A stretch of 64,000 nucleotides of DNA from assembly GCF_013280595.1 (NCBI RefSeq), contig NZ_JAAATY010000037.1:24248-88247 (forward strand), written 5' to 3'. Position 1 is the first letter of the stretch; every line of letters begins with the position of its first letter. Of this stretch, positions 53,775 through 62,526 are shown piece after piece. The notes beneath the pieces were generated by a model. It saw only the letters and a program-made list of their open reading frames with translations, was not told the DNA's origin and ran no database searches. The DNA is from Kibdelosporangium persicum (GTDB lineage: Bacteria > Actinomycetota > Actinomycetes > Mycobacteriales > Pseudonocardiaceae). The translations under genes and the position numbers were made by a program.

Positions 53775-54653
53775 TCAGGGGATCAGCGCCGGGATGCTCG
53801 AGTCGAGCAGGCCACGGCCGGACAGCTCGCCGTACAGCGGTGTGGTTTCCGGGTAGTGCCCCCACGCGTGGTCGCCGCTGCCGTCGCCCACGTGCCCCAG
53901 CAGTTGCCGCTGCACCGGGTTGACCGTGTCCCACCACGGCTGCTGCGGCAGGTCGGCGACCTCGTCGCGGATGGTGATCCAGCGGTAGGTGTAGCCGAAG
54001 AAGGCGACCTTGCGCGTGAAGTCCGAGTAGTTGTCCGACCGGGCGTGCCAGATGCGCCGGTCGAAGAACAGCACGTCACCGGGGTTGACGGTGACCTGGA
54101 TCGCGCCCGGCGGCTGCGGCCACTCGACGTCGCGCTTGGGCGGGCCGGGCAGCCAGTTCGTCTTGTGGCTGCCGGGCACGATGGTCAGGTTGCCGCGCCC
54201 GGGCTCGGAGACGTCCGACAGCCAGAACGCGAGCTTGACCGACAGGCGCGGCCGGGGATCGGTCTCGATCTCCCGGTTCTGCCGCCCGCCGTCCTGGTGC
54301 CAGTGCCACCAGAACGGTTTCCGCTCGGTGATCCGCGGGTGCACGTCGATGTGGGAGTGGTAGACGTGGGCGTTCCAGCCCAGCATCGACCAGACGTAGC
54401 CGAAGACCGCGGGGTGGTCGAGCATGCTCACCAACTCGGGGCAGTTGCGCACCGCGCTGAGCAGGTGCAACGACCCCTCCTTGGACCGCTCGGCGGCCGC
54501 GGTCTCGTAGACCCGGTCGATCGCCGCGGTGTAGAAGTCGACTTCCTCTTGGCTGAGCGCGCCGCGGATCAGCAGGTAGCCGTCCTTCTCGAACTGGTCG
54601 CGCTCGGTCAGAGTCATCGACTTCCAGGCGTGCTTCATCACCGGAGTACTCAA
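53775..54653 (-). CDS. Phytanoyl-CoA dioxygenase-family Fe(II)/2-oxoglutarate hydroxylase
   Basis: 292 aa. PhyH family: N-terminal QFEKDGYLLIRGALS, the iron-binding HxD in WHWHQDGG, the distal His in RIWHARSDN and the 2-oxoglutarate-type Arg near FTRKVAFFGYTYRW. The start is a TTG at 54653 with AAGGTG upstream; ATG 54638 is an alternative. It precedes asnB by 17 bp in the same operon. Ectoine- or amino-acid-type hydroxylation followed by AsnB amidation is possible, but the substrate is unknown. Confidence 0.88.
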   Translation of the reverse strand: MSTPVMKHAWKSMTLTERDQFEKDGYLLIRGALSQEEVDFYTAAIDRVYETAAAERSKEGSLHLLSAVRNCPELVSMLDHPAVFGYVWSMLGWNAHVYHSHIDVHPRITERKPFWWHWHQDGGRQNREIETDPRPRLSVKLAFWLSDVSEPGRGNLTIVPGSHKTNWLPGPPKRDVEWPQPPGAIQVTVNPGDVLFFDRRIWHARSDNYSDFTRKVAFFGYTYRWITIRDEVADLPQQPWWDTVNPVQRQLLGHVGDGSGDHAWGHYPETTPLYGELSGRGLLDSSIPALIP

Positions 54654-54719
54654 TGGTCACCTTCTTGCCTCAATAACCGTCAAAGGCGCACCAGCCGCCT
54701 CCTGGTGCCGGCATCGGTG

Positions 54720-55160
54720 GCGTCCGCGATGCCGCTGCCCCTACTACGTCCATCCAGGACGGAGGGTTGAGTGTGAAAAAGCGCGAGTTCCGGAACCCTG
54801 ATCCGCGGCGGCGCCGGCGTCGGGAAGGTTCCCGGACTGTTGGTGGTCCACGCTGCTGTGGGGTGAGCGGTGGTGCCGAGGATGCGGATGCGGCGGGTGG
54901 CGTGTTCGATCACGGCGAGGACGAACAGCCTGGCCTGGGGCTGCGAAGACGTCGGCGGCGAGGATGGCGGGTGCCCGGCTGAGCAGGAAGTGGCCCAGGG
55001 CTGCCGGTGCGGCGAGGAAGGCGCGGCCGGGTGGGGGAGAGGGGTGGTTTGTGGACTTGGCGTCGCAGGATGGCGAATTGGTGCCACCGGACCAGGATCT
55101 CGTTGCCGGTGTGCGGTGGCGGGCGGTACAAGTCCCTGTCCAGGGCGACCTACGTCGCCT
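54720..55160 (-). pseudogene. Decayed integrase-type transposase
   Basis: Two leftward fragments in different frames match one integrase-core transposase: HQFAILRRQVHKPPLSPTRP (the common LRHQLAVLRRQVPKPRL region) and, after frameshifts, LFVLAVIEHATRRIRILGTTAHPTAAW (the catalytic-core DxxE region). The frame breaks at least twice and both ends are missing. It is a remnant, left between the PhyH-AsnB operon and the MarR gene. Confidence 0.75.
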
Positions 55161-55190
55161 CATCCACCGGATCGCCTCGTCGACACGGCG

Positions 55191-55694
55191 TCACGCTCGG
55201 CCTCTGCGGCGGCGAGGCGCTGCTGAGCGAGGCGGCGTCGAGCGCATGTGGTCGCGCACCGGTGCGAGCAGACCGGCGAGGGCCTTGACGTCGTCACGCG
55301 ACAGCGGCTCGAAGAGCATGCTGCTGACGACCTCGATGTGACCGGGCAGCACCTTGGCGAGCAGCGCGCGTCCGGCATCGGTGATGGTGACGGTGATGCT
55401 CCGCTCGTCGTCCGGAGAGGGGGCACGCATGACCAGGCCCGCCTTTTCGAGCAGACCTGCCTGATAGGTCAGGCCACTGCGGCTGTAGACGACGCCGTCG
55501 GCCAGGTCGGTCATGCGATGGCTGCCTGTCGGCGAGTCGCCGAGCCGGGCCAGGAGCTGGAACTGCACGTAGCTGAGATCGCCGGTCTCACGCAGCTGCT
55601 GCTCGACCGCGTGCCGGAGCAGGCTGGTCACCTCGATGAGGTCGAAGTAAGCGCCGAGCTGCACGGGATCGAGCGACGGCGGCGAATCAGGCAT
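55191..55694 (-). CDS. MarR-family transcriptional regulator
   Basis: 167 aa winged helix protein. The MarR pattern is clear: LSYVQFQLLARLGDSPTGSHRMTDLADGVVYSRSGLTYQAGLLEKAGLVMRAPSPDDERSITV has the recognition helix and the wing with DxRxxxV-like DDERSI. A 20-residue Arg-rich tail follows. It is not divergent from any intact gene, so its target is unclear; the neighbouring transposase may have separated it from its partner. Confidence 0.88.
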   Translation of the reverse strand: MPDSPPSLDPVQLGAYFDLIEVTSLLRHAVEQQLRETGDLSYVQFQLLARLGDSPTGSHRMTDLADGVVYSRSGLTYQAGLLEKAGLVMRAPSPDDERSITVTITDAGRALLAKVLPGHIEVVSSMLFEPLSRDDVKALAGLLAPVRDHMRSTPPRSAAPRRRRGRA

Positions 55695-56276
55695 GGCACG
55701 AGTCTACTGCTTCGAATTCGAAGTGCGCCGTGGCTGGGCGGGCATCGCGGCCCGATGGGTGACCTCGTGAGCGCGTGTCGACGGGCTGGTCACCCTTACG
55801 TGTCCGCCAGCGGTGTGTCGATGCTGTCGGTCGAGTACCGCGCGCACACCTCCGCCCCGGCGCCCCGCACGAGTTCGACTCCATCGCCTTCGACTCCGAC
55901 GGCGCCCGCGCCATCGCCGCCCGGGTCCGAGGCCTGAAGTCGATCTGACGTCACAGTGAAGCCGGGCTGCGGCATGCTCGTCCGTCCACTGTGGAAGCGG
56001 CACCGCGCAAGGGTTCGGCGGCGGCGATCCCCGAGGGCCCGGCTTCGTCCTCAGGGGACTGACCTGGACGATCGACGTCCACCCGCGGAACGTCAGGCGG
56101 AACTACTTACCTGTTTACTGGGCAGCGCGATCAGCGCGGCCGCCGCCCGACGTGTCGCGCCACGGCAGCAGCATCGCTGTCACCGGGGGAGCGGAGCTGA
56201 TCGCTGACTCGGTCGAAGCGGGGCTCGTTGCGGGCGGGACCACTCCGATCCCGCGGAGCCGGAGAAGCGTCCACGC
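55695..56276. other. 582-bp interval with a gene 3' end remnant
   Basis: No intact gene. Near 55868-55947 the rightward frame reads protein-like text ending HEFDSIAFDSDGARAIAARVRGLKSI before a stop. It looks like the 3' end of a lost gene (family not recognised). The rest (55950-56270) has no supported content. Confidence 0.45.
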
Positions 56277-56309
56277 GACTCGGACGCCGGTCCAAGCAGC
56301 GTCCGAGTC
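56277..56309 (-). terminator. Terminator after the sigma/anti-sigma unit
   Basis: An 11-bp perfect stem (GACTCGGACGC/GCGTCCGAGTC) with an 11-nt loop begins 32 bp beyond the stop of the anti-sigma-like gene on its strand. Confidence 0.7.
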
Positions 56310-56340
56310 ACGGTCACGTCCTCTGTCACCTCTGCAGGAT

Positions 56341-57114
56341 TCAGAGCTTCAACTCGGCCAGCCCGACGATCTGGCCCAGCTGGTCGAGCGTGACCAGATG
56401 GTGCGGAGTGGTCGGCGGGGACTTGGCCTTGCCGTGCTGCTCCACAGCGTTGGTCGACACGTTGGACGTCATCGCGTAGACCTGCGTGCCGTTGGGCAGC
56501 CTCGTGTGCGCTATCAGCAGTACTTCACCCCGGGAACTAAAAGGCACGGTGGTGAGCTGCACCGACCGTCCACCGAACTCGCGCTGGACGCAGGTGTTGG
56601 GCGCCGCGCAGGTCGGCCTCGCGTCGTTTCTCCTGCTGTCGGCGACCATCACGTACAACGTGCCCTCGTTGCCATGTCGGTCGACGAGATCAGCAGCGGC
56701 CTCGTAGTGGTTGCGCTCCGGTTCGAACTGCAATGCCCTCCCAGATTCGGTGGGTGCCCTGAGCGCGAGTTCGGCGGGCACGATCCGGCTTTCCGCGAGC
56801 ACCTTGGTGAACTGCTGCGCCACACCCGCCGACAGCGGTGGTCGTGGCGACGGCGACGTCGTTGGTCGCGACGACGACGTCGAGGGCGTTGGGGGCGTTG
56901 GTGGCGGTGCGCCAGGCTGAAGTTGCTCCGGCTGGCCGACGCCGACGAACACCGTCGTGCCCACGACGACCGCGGCCAACACCGTCCCACCGGTCGTCGC
57001 CATCCGCCGGCGCAGCAACCGGCGTCGTCCGTTCTTGATCAGCTGTGCCCGGTCGATCCGAACGGGTGGTTCGGCCTTGAACGCCGTCGTCAGTACCTGC
57101 TTGATGTCGTTCAT
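56341..57114 (-). CDS. Membrane-anchored anti-sigma-like protein
   Basis: 257 aa from ATG 57114. It has a short cytoplasmic N-terminus (~45 residues, FKAEPPVRIDRAQLIKNGRRRLLRRR), one membrane segment (GGTVLAAVVVGTTVFVGVG), a Pro/Ser/Thr linker and an extracytoplasmic sensor-like domain with two cysteines (TCAAPNTCVQ). Its start overlaps the sigma factor stop by 4 nt, the standard arrangement for SigE-family sigma and its regulator. The N-terminus is short for a typical anti-sigma domain. Confidence 0.78.
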   Translation of the reverse strand: MNDIKQVLTTAFKAEPPVRIDRAQLIKNGRRRLLRRRMATTGGTVLAAVVVGTTVFVGVGQPEQLQPGAPPPTPPTPSTSSSRPTTSPSPRPPLSAGVAQQFTKVLAESRIVPAELALRAPTESGRALQFEPERNHYEAAADLVDRHGNEGTLYVMVADSRRNDARPTCAAPNTCVQREFGGRSVQLTTVPFSSRGEVLLIAHTRLPNGTQVYAMTSNVSTNAVEQHGKAKSPPTTPHHLVTLDQLGQIVGLAELKL

Positions 57115-57602
57115 CGCTGCTCCTCGAACATCGGGGTCCCGAGAAGGGTGCGCAGCGCGGCGAGACCCTTCGCGGCCTGACTCTTGACGGTGCCTTCGGT
57201 CCGGCCGAGCAGGCGGGCGACCTCGGCGACGCTGAGGTCCTCCCAGTACCGCAGCACCACGACCGTGCGTTGCCCCAGCGGTAACGCGGCCAGCGCGCGC
57301 CGCACGTCGAGATCCGGCGCGGCCGATGAGACCGGCACGTCGGGCACATCGGCAACAGCCCCCTCCCGCCGGAGGAAGCCACGCCGGCCTTCGTCGATCG
57401 CGCACCGCACCAGCACCTTCCTGGCGTACGCGTCCACGGTCCCGTCGCGCCGTACCCGAGGCCATGCCACGTAGAGCTTGGTGAGCGCGGTCTGCACGAT
57501 GTCCTCGGCGCGATGCCAGTCCCCGCACAACAGGTACGCGGTGCGCCGCATCACGAGAGCACGCGCGTCCACGTACTCCCCGAACTCACGATCACGGTCC
57601 AA
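57111..57602 (-). CDS. SigE-family ECF sigma factor
   Basis: 163 aa from TTG 57602 (GAGGGAAC 5 nt upstream). Region 2 is REFGEYVDARALVMRRTAYLLCGDWHRAEDIVQTALTKLY and region 4 is ALAALPLGQRTVVVLRYWEDLSVAEVARLLGRTEGTVKSQAAKGL. The SigE-family hallmark (AYLLCGDWHxAEDxVQ) is present. An alternative GTG start at 57641 would add 13 Arg-rich residues. It should direct RNA polymerase to a stress regulon and be controlled by the coupled membrane protein. Confidence 0.9.
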   Translation of the reverse strand: MDRDREFGEYVDARALVMRRTAYLLCGDWHRAEDIVQTALTKLYVAWPRVRRDGTVDAYARKVLVRCAIDEGRRGFLRREGAVADVPDVPVSSAAPDLDVRRALAALPLGQRTVVVLRYWEDLSVAEVARLLGRTEGTVKSQAAKGLAALRTLLGTPMFEEQR

Positions 57603-58063
57603 CGGTTCCCTCCTCGGTCGCCGCTTAGTACGGAACGACACCCGCCGGAGGTTGCCTCGCGCCGGAATCGCCGGACCGTTCCGCACCGGACCAATGCTGC
57701 CGCTGATGCCCGGACCGGCCACCCACGACTACGTCCGGCATGGCACGCCTGTTCCTGGCACTCGGCCGGGTGATCCGCGTAGGGCGGGAAGGCGGTCGTA
57801 TAGACAGCGACTATCGACCATGACGGTGACCGGACAAGCCCCGCGAGCTACGCGACTGCCCCATCCTCGGAGAAATCACCCGCCAACCGTGATCAGACGG
57901 CGGAGACACGGATGCCGAGATCCCACCACGCCGCACAACCATCGGACCACGTCATCGCCATCTCCGCGCGAGGTGGCGGACAGCTGTACGCGACCAGGTG
58001 AATTGACCTCAGGTCGAGTGGGGTGGGGTCGTGTGGGATCCGTCGTCATGACAAGGTGTCACC
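57603..58063. other. 461-bp divergent intergenic region
   Basis: It lies between the sigma factor (leftward) and the DUF488 gene (rightward). I see no supported gene. The 28-codon frame at 57739-57822 is short and has no ribosome site. The segment must contain the promoters of both neighbours. Confidence 0.5.
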
Positions 58064-58516
58064 ATGAGCAGCAGCGCTACGCGACTTAGGAGTGGGGCGT
58101 TCGGCGTCGGCTACGAGGGCCGCGACATCCACGAGTTCGTCGCGGAGCTTGTGCGGCGCGGGGTGTCTCGGCTGGTCGACGTCAGGCTGACGCCGATATC
58201 TCGCAAGCGTGGATTCAGCAAGACAGCGTTGCGTGATGCGCTCGCCGAAGTGGGGATCGAGTACGACCATCGCAGGGAACTGGGAAACCTCAAAGCGAAT
58301 CGTGCTGGTTTCGGGGGGAACGAGATCGAACTCAAGCAGGCGAAGGATCGCTACGCCGAGTTGCTTGAGGCGGATGAGGCTCAAGCCAGCCTGGATGACC
58401 TCGCGCGGTTGGCTGTTGACGAATGCATCGCCGTGCTGTGCTTTGAGGCCGATCAACGGCGTTGTCACCGCGACGTCGTGCTGGGTGAGATAGCCGGCCG
58501 ACTACCTCGAAACTGA
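58064..58516 (+). CDS. DUF488 protein
   Basis: 150 aa. The DUF488 signature is clear: FGVGYEGRDIHEFVAELVRRGVSRLVDVR, the PISRKRGFSKTAL segment, and the final LCFEADQRRCHRDVV with Cys and CHR. DUF488 proteins have a rhodanese-like or Cys-based fold of unknown function, frequent in mobile or defence regions. Its last 15 bp overlap the convergent gene at 58502-59359, so the two form a conserved-looking tail-to-tail pair. Confidence 0.85.
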   Translation: MSSSATRLRSGAFGVGYEGRDIHEFVAELVRRGVSRLVDVRLTPISRKRGFSKTALRDALAEVGIEYDHRRELGNLKANRAGFGGNEIELKQAKDRYAELLEADEAQASLDDLARLAVDECIAVLCFEADQRRCHRDVVLGEIAGRLPRN

Positions 58517-59359
58517 AGCAAGCCGTGGCGGATAGTAGACGCCGAGCACGCTGAACGTCCTGGGATGGGCAGCCACGTTGCCGACGTAGAATGCCACGTC
58601 TCGGTCGGGGGCGCACATTTTGTGCAGGAATCGCCGTTCGAGGTGCTCGCACGCTGCGGTGTCGTTCAGTCCGCCGAGTCGAAGCAGTTGGAACGCCACG
58701 AACTCCCAGTCGATGAAGCCCTGTTTGTGCCCGCGGCAGGTTGGCTCTTGGCATTCGTAGTGGTAGGTGCCCGCGAAGCGCGGTGCCCGTAGCGGAGTGC
58801 GGTCCTCGTTGCCGAACAGAGTGATCTGCTTGACGTAGTCGTCGATCTTGGCCTGCTGGCTGGATGACCAGCCGGGGTGGCGAGTGATCCGTAACGCCGT
58901 GATCCTCTTCGGTCGGATCAGTCCGAGCGACTGGCTGTCCATGGTGGCGCCGCGGTGCAGCCGGCACATGGTGATTTCGGTGATTGCCGGGTCCAGCCAA
59001 CGGCGGCGACGAGCCCAGTCCTTCAAGTGATTTGTGACTTTCAGTGTCGGCATTCGCGGTCGCCAACTCTCTCGTCGGCTGTCCTGCCTTGCCGGTACTG
59101 CTTCCACCGACACGATGTCGTACTTCTTGAAGCTGGCGTCTCGGCCGAGCTCGCGGAAGTTGATCGGGTACAGGCGGACCCAGCCTGGTCGCTCTGGGTC
59201 GGTGCTCAGCCCGGCGACGCAGACTGTCTCACCGTACTTTTCCGAAGGATTGGGCGCTGCCTTCACGGTAACCAGGACTTGGAGCGTGACAGCCCGGTCG
59301 CCGGCGGGCTTCTCAGCGGGTCTGTCCGGTGGCTGGCCGAAAATCGGAAGTTGTGTCAT
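58502..59359 (-). CDS. Uncharacterised protein paired with DUF488
   Basis: 285 aa from ATG 59359 (GGGAGGTCTG upstream; an earlier in-frame start at 59404 adds 15 residues). It has a strand-rich N-terminal half (VTLQVLVTVKAAPNPSEKYGETVCVAGLST, then GWVRLYPINFRELGRDASFKKYDIV) and a C-terminal half with a Cys/His cluster YHYECQEPTCRGHKQGFIDWE that looks like a small metal site. No known family is recognised. Overlap with DUF488 suggests they work together. Confidence 0.65.
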   Translation of the reverse strand: MTQLPIFGQPPDRPAEKPAGDRAVTLQVLVTVKAAPNPSEKYGETVCVAGLSTDPERPGWVRLYPINFRELGRDASFKKYDIVSVEAVPARQDSRRESWRPRMPTLKVTNHLKDWARRRRWLDPAITEITMCRLHRGATMDSQSLGLIRPKRITALRITRHPGWSSSQQAKIDDYVKQITLFGNEDRTPLRAPRFAGTYHYECQEPTCRGHKQGFIDWEFVAFQLLRLGGLNDTAACEHLERRFLHKMCAPDRDVAFYVGNVAAHPRTFSVLGVYYPPRLASVSR

Positions 59360-59530
59360 CAGACCTCCCCGATCCGCGCGTGAACTACTCAACGTAATTC
59401 GCAAGCTGTCGTTTTGTGATCGTCCGAAGGGGTGATCCGTCTGTGCGCGGCTGTGAGTCAGGGTGACGTGCGCCAGTGGACACGCCTCGTGGGAGCCGCC
59501 AGTTAACGGCGCCCGGAAAGCAGGCGCCTG

Positions 59531-59718
59531 GGTCGTGTTTCAAATGCCCGATCGCGATAGCCGGGCCGGATGCGGCCCCTGACGCCACCGCGGGACCGCC
59601 CAAAGACAACCAGTATTCGCGGCGATCCCGCGGCGACGCCAGGAACCGCCCCACCGAGCCGATTCCGGCCTCCGGCCGGGGCAGACTCTCATCGACCGGG
59701 ACATTCGAAACACGACCT
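59531..59718. mobile_element. MITE-like element, long copy
   Basis: A 188-bp non-coding element with terminal inverted repeats GGTCGTGTTT / AAACACGACC. Its reverse complement contains all of the 122-bp copy at 8151-8272 plus ~66 bp of extra interior. It has internal palindromes (for example GGCCTCCGGCC). No transposase for these ends is in the window. Ends of this type occur in IS5-like elements (inference). Confidence 0.78.
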
Positions 59719-59899
59719 AAGGCATCGCCGGCTGTTCGATCTACTCGAGGATCGGCCGAATCGGTCCCGGAGTGGAGTCAGATGCCTTGAGCATCGGCTC
59801 GTGAGGCGCTACCGGTGATTCCCACACGTGTTGATGCGGCGTCCCGCTCGTTCGACCACTCAAGTGTGATGGTCGACCAGGTGATCGTTCATGAGCTGC

Positions 59900-60514
59900 C
59901 TACGGTGCGTCAGCTTGTGCGGCACGTATGACGCCTGCGATGGCGCGGGAGATGCGTTCGGCAGCGCCGTCGGGGTCGGGCTGGCCTGTGTCGAGCCAGG
60001 CGATCACGGCTTCCAGCGTGAAGGCGGGAATGACCTGGGCTGCCCAGTTCTGCCAGGCGCCGTCGGGAATCGCTTCGGCGATGTGGCGGTAGGCGATGTC
60101 GGTGGAGTCCCATCGGATGGTGTCGGTGATGTCGCGGAACTCCGGTTCCCTGGCGGCGTGGCGGAACAGCAGCCGGAACCCGTCGGGATCAGCGGCGGCC
60201 GCGCGTAGCAGCGTTGGAAGGCTGCTTTCGTCGTAGTTCTCGGTGCCGACTGCTTCTCCGAGTCGGGTGCACGCGCGGTCGAGTACCGCACGGTACAGGT
60301 CGCTTTTGGACGCGAAGTGCCGATAGAGGATCACGTGCGTCACGCCTGCTTCGGACGCCACATCGTCGAGGCTGGTGGCGGCGTACCCGGTGCGGGCGAA
60401 CGCGCGGGTGGCCGCGTCGAGGATCTGTTCGCGCCGCTCGGCGCGCGGCATGCGTCGGACGCGCTCCACTTCCGTTGCCGATGTCGGCTGCGTGGAACGT
60501 CGTTCCGTCGCCAT
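59900..60514 (-). CDS. TetR-family repressor of the P450 unit
   Basis: 204 aa. N-terminal TetR helix-turn-helix (RREQILDAATRAFARTGYAATSLDDVASEAGVTHVILYRHFASKSDLYRAV) followed by a ligand-binding domain. It is divergent from the cytochrome P450 gene with a ~90-bp gap full of CTTGT/ACAAG palindromes, so it should repress the P450-methyltransferase operon and itself. Likely induced by the operon's substrate. Confidence 0.9.
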   Translation of the reverse strand: MATERRSTQPTSATEVERVRRMPRAERREQILDAATRAFARTGYAATSLDDVASEAGVTHVILYRHFASKSDLYRAVLDRACTRLGEAVGTENYDESSLPTLLRAAAADPDGFRLLFRHAAREPEFRDITDTIRWDSTDIAYRHIAEAIPDGAWQNWAAQVIPAFTLEAVIAWLDTGQPDPDGAAERISRAIAGVIRAAQADAP

Positions 60515-60528
60515 CGCACCAACCTCCT

Positions 60529-60579
60529 CTTGTTCAAGTCAGACTATACAAGTAACTTGTTTAAGACATCTTGTACAAG
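60529..60579. promoter_or_regulatory. Three palindromic operator sites for the TetR repressor
   Basis: CTTGTTCAAG (60529-60538), ACAAGTAACTTGT (60548-60560, perfect 6-1-6) and CTTGTACAAG (60570-60579, perfect) share the ACAAG/CTTGT half-site and are spaced by 9-10 bp from edge to edge, about two helical turns from centre to centre. They overlap the divergent promoters of the TetR and P450 genes. Confidence 0.8.
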
Positions 60580-60603
60580 TGATCTGTAACTATGGAGGTA
60601 GTG

Positions 60604-61776
60604 GTGAGTGATCCTGTGCGCCTGCCGTTCGAGCAGGTAGACCCGTTGCGCAGAGCGCCCGAGCTGCGCGAGCTGCAGTCCCGGGGTGTGATTCATCGGG
60701 TCCGTACCGCAGTGGACGATGAGGCGTGGCTGGTGGTCGGTCATGCGCAGGTGCGGCGTTTGCTGGACGACGACCGGCTCAGCCGTGGCCATCCGGCACC
60801 GGAGACCGCGGCTCGAACCGGCGATTCCGCCTTGTTCGGCGGCCCTTTGGGTGACTTCGCCACCGAGCGGGCCGACCACACACGGATGCGATCTCTGTTG
60901 CAGCCGCACTTTTCGCCCAAACGCATGCGTGCGCTGCGGCACAGAGCGGAAGCTCTCACGGAAAGATTGCTTGATGACATGGCCGAGCACGGGTCGCCGG
61001 TGGATCTGCACACGGCGCTCGCGCTGCCGCTGCCAGTTCTGGTGATCTGCGAGCTGCTCGGCGTTCCCTACGAGGATCGTGACCAGTTCCGGGCCTGGAC
61101 GGACGATGCGATCAACACCGCTGATCGGGCCCGTTCCGAACAAGGCCTGGGAGCACTGTTCGAGTATGGCCGGAAGTTGGTGGCCCGCAAGCGGGCAAAT
61201 CCCTGCGACGACGTGATCTCGCGGCTGTGCGCCACCGACGGGGTGTCGGATCTCGAAGCCGCCGGGATGTCCATGGCATTACTGCTGGCGGGGCACGAGA
61301 CCACGGTCGTGCAGATCGGCATGGGCACCCTTCTGTTGCTTGCCAACCGTGAGCAATGGCAAGCCTTGGTGAACAACCCGGATCTGGTGCCAGGCGCGGT
61401 CGAAGAGTTGCTGCGGGCGTCCGGCAGAGGCGGCGGCATCCCCCGCTACGCCAGGACTGATCTGGACATCGACGGTGTCACCGTGCACGCCGGTGAACTC
61501 GTCATCCTCGACAACGGCGCAGCCAACCACGACCCGGCCGTCTTCGCCGACCCAGACCAGGTCGACGTCACCCGCCCGGCTGCCAACCACCTCACCTTCG
61601 GCCATGGCGCCCGGTACTGCATCGGAGCTCCCTTGGCTCGCATCGAACTGCAGGTGGTGTTCCGCCAGCTCGCCACCCGGTTCCCGGCCCTGCGGCTGGC
61701 CGTCGACGTGCAGGAGTTGACCATGCGCCACGACGTGCTGACCGGCGGTCCAGCCGAGCTTCCCGTGCGATGGTGA
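60604..61776 (+). CDS. Cytochrome P450
   Basis: 390 aa bacterial class I P450. The oxygen-activating I-helix is LLLAGHETTV, the ExxR is EELLR, and the heme loop FGHGARYCIGAPLAR has the ligand Cys. GTG 60604 has GGAGG 5 nt upstream and is preferred; ATG 60592 would add four residues. Its ferredoxin partner is not encoded nearby. Together with the methyltransferase 31 bp downstream it could perform oxidation and methylation of a small molecule; divergent TetR repressor controls it. Confidence 0.93.
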   Translation: MSDPVRLPFEQVDPLRRAPELRELQSRGVIHRVRTAVDDEAWLVVGHAQVRRLLDDDRLSRGHPAPETAARTGDSALFGGPLGDFATERADHTRMRSLLQPHFSPKRMRALRHRAEALTERLLDDMAEHGSPVDLHTALALPLPVLVICELLGVPYEDRDQFRAWTDDAINTADRARSEQGLGALFEYGRKLVARKRANPCDDVISRLCATDGVSDLEAAGMSMALLLAGHETTVVQIGMGTLLLLANREQWQALVNNPDLVPGAVEELLRASGRGGGIPRYARTDLDIDGVTVHAGELVILDNGAANHDPAVFADPDQVDVTRPAANHLTFGHGARYCIGAPLARIELQVVFRQLATRFPALRLAVDVQELTMRHDVLTGGPAELPVRW

Positions 61777-61807
61777 CCTACGGGCTTGGGTTCACGAGGA
61801 GAACGCG

Positions 61808-62446
61808 ATGAGCAAGGACAATGGTGTCGACCGACTGCGAGCGAAGTGGGACCAGTACGCACCCCGGTATGACCGCGACATCAGCTTCTTTGAGCGACTG
61901 CAGTTCCGCGGAGGGCGCGAATGGGTCTGTTCGCAAGCCCACGGCGACGTCCTGGAAGTGGCTGTCGGCACCGGCCTGAACCTGCCGCTCTACCCGCACG
62001 GCGTGCGGCTGACCGGCGTCGACTTCAGCCCGGCGATGCTGGAGCTGGCCCGCGTCCGGGCGGCCGGCCTCGGCCAGGACATCGACCTGCACGAAGGGGA
62101 CGCGCAGGCGTTGCCGTTTCCGGACGCCTCATTCGACACTGTGGTGTGCACACTCGGATTGTGTGGTTTTCCAGACGAACGTACGGCCATCGCGGAAATG
62201 CATCGAGTGCTGCGTCCTAACGGGACACTGTTGCTCCTCGACCACGTCGGCAGCCACCACCGGTTGATCTACTTCGGACAGTGGCTGCTGGAGAAGCTCA
62301 CCGTGCGGACGCTGGGGGACTACCAGACCCGCCGGCCGCTGCCGCTGGTGGAACAGGCGGGGTTTGTCATCCATCGGCAGGAACGGCTCAAAGCCGGCAT
62401 GGTGGAACGGGTGGCAGCGACCAAGCCTTCCGCGGAAGGCAGCTGA
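61808..62446 (+). CDS. SAM-dependent methyltransferase (UbiE-like class I)
   Basis: 212 aa from ATG 61808 (GAGGAGAACG upstream). Class I Rossmann methyltransferase: motif I VLEVAVGTGLNLPLYP, GVDFSPAMLELARVRAA (motif II), DAQALPFPDASFDTVVCTLGLCG (motif III/IV) and RVLRPNGTLLLLDHVG (post-IV). It follows the P450 by 31 bp, so both belong to the TetR-regulated operon and probably act on the same substrate. Confidence 0.9.
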   Translation: MSKDNGVDRLRAKWDQYAPRYDRDISFFERLQFRGGREWVCSQAHGDVLEVAVGTGLNLPLYPHGVRLTGVDFSPAMLELARVRAAGLGQDIDLHEGDAQALPFPDASFDTVVCTLGLCGFPDERTAIAEMHRVLRPNGTLLLLDHVGSHHRLIYFGQWLLEKLTVRTLGDYQTRRPLPLVEQAGFVIHRQERLKAGMVERVAATKPSAEGS

Positions 62447-62465
62447 GCTCTCCTCGTGAGTGTTT

Positions 62466-62485
62466 ATCAGGGTTAGAACCCTGAT
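62466..62485 (+). terminator. Hairpin after the methyltransferase gene
   Basis: A perfect 9-bp stem (ATCAGGGTT/AACCCTGAT) with a 2-nt loop begins 20 bp after the methyltransferase stop. It is probably the operon terminator; it could also be part of the insertion-sequence end. Confidence 0.55.
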
Positions 62486-62526
62486 CCACCGGTGAATGTG
62501 TTGGTGGTGGGTATGTCGTAGACGGG

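Noticed and set aside
57739..57822. A 27-residue rightward peptide upstream of DUF488.
   Set aside because: No Shine-Dalgarno site, and no match to known small proteins.
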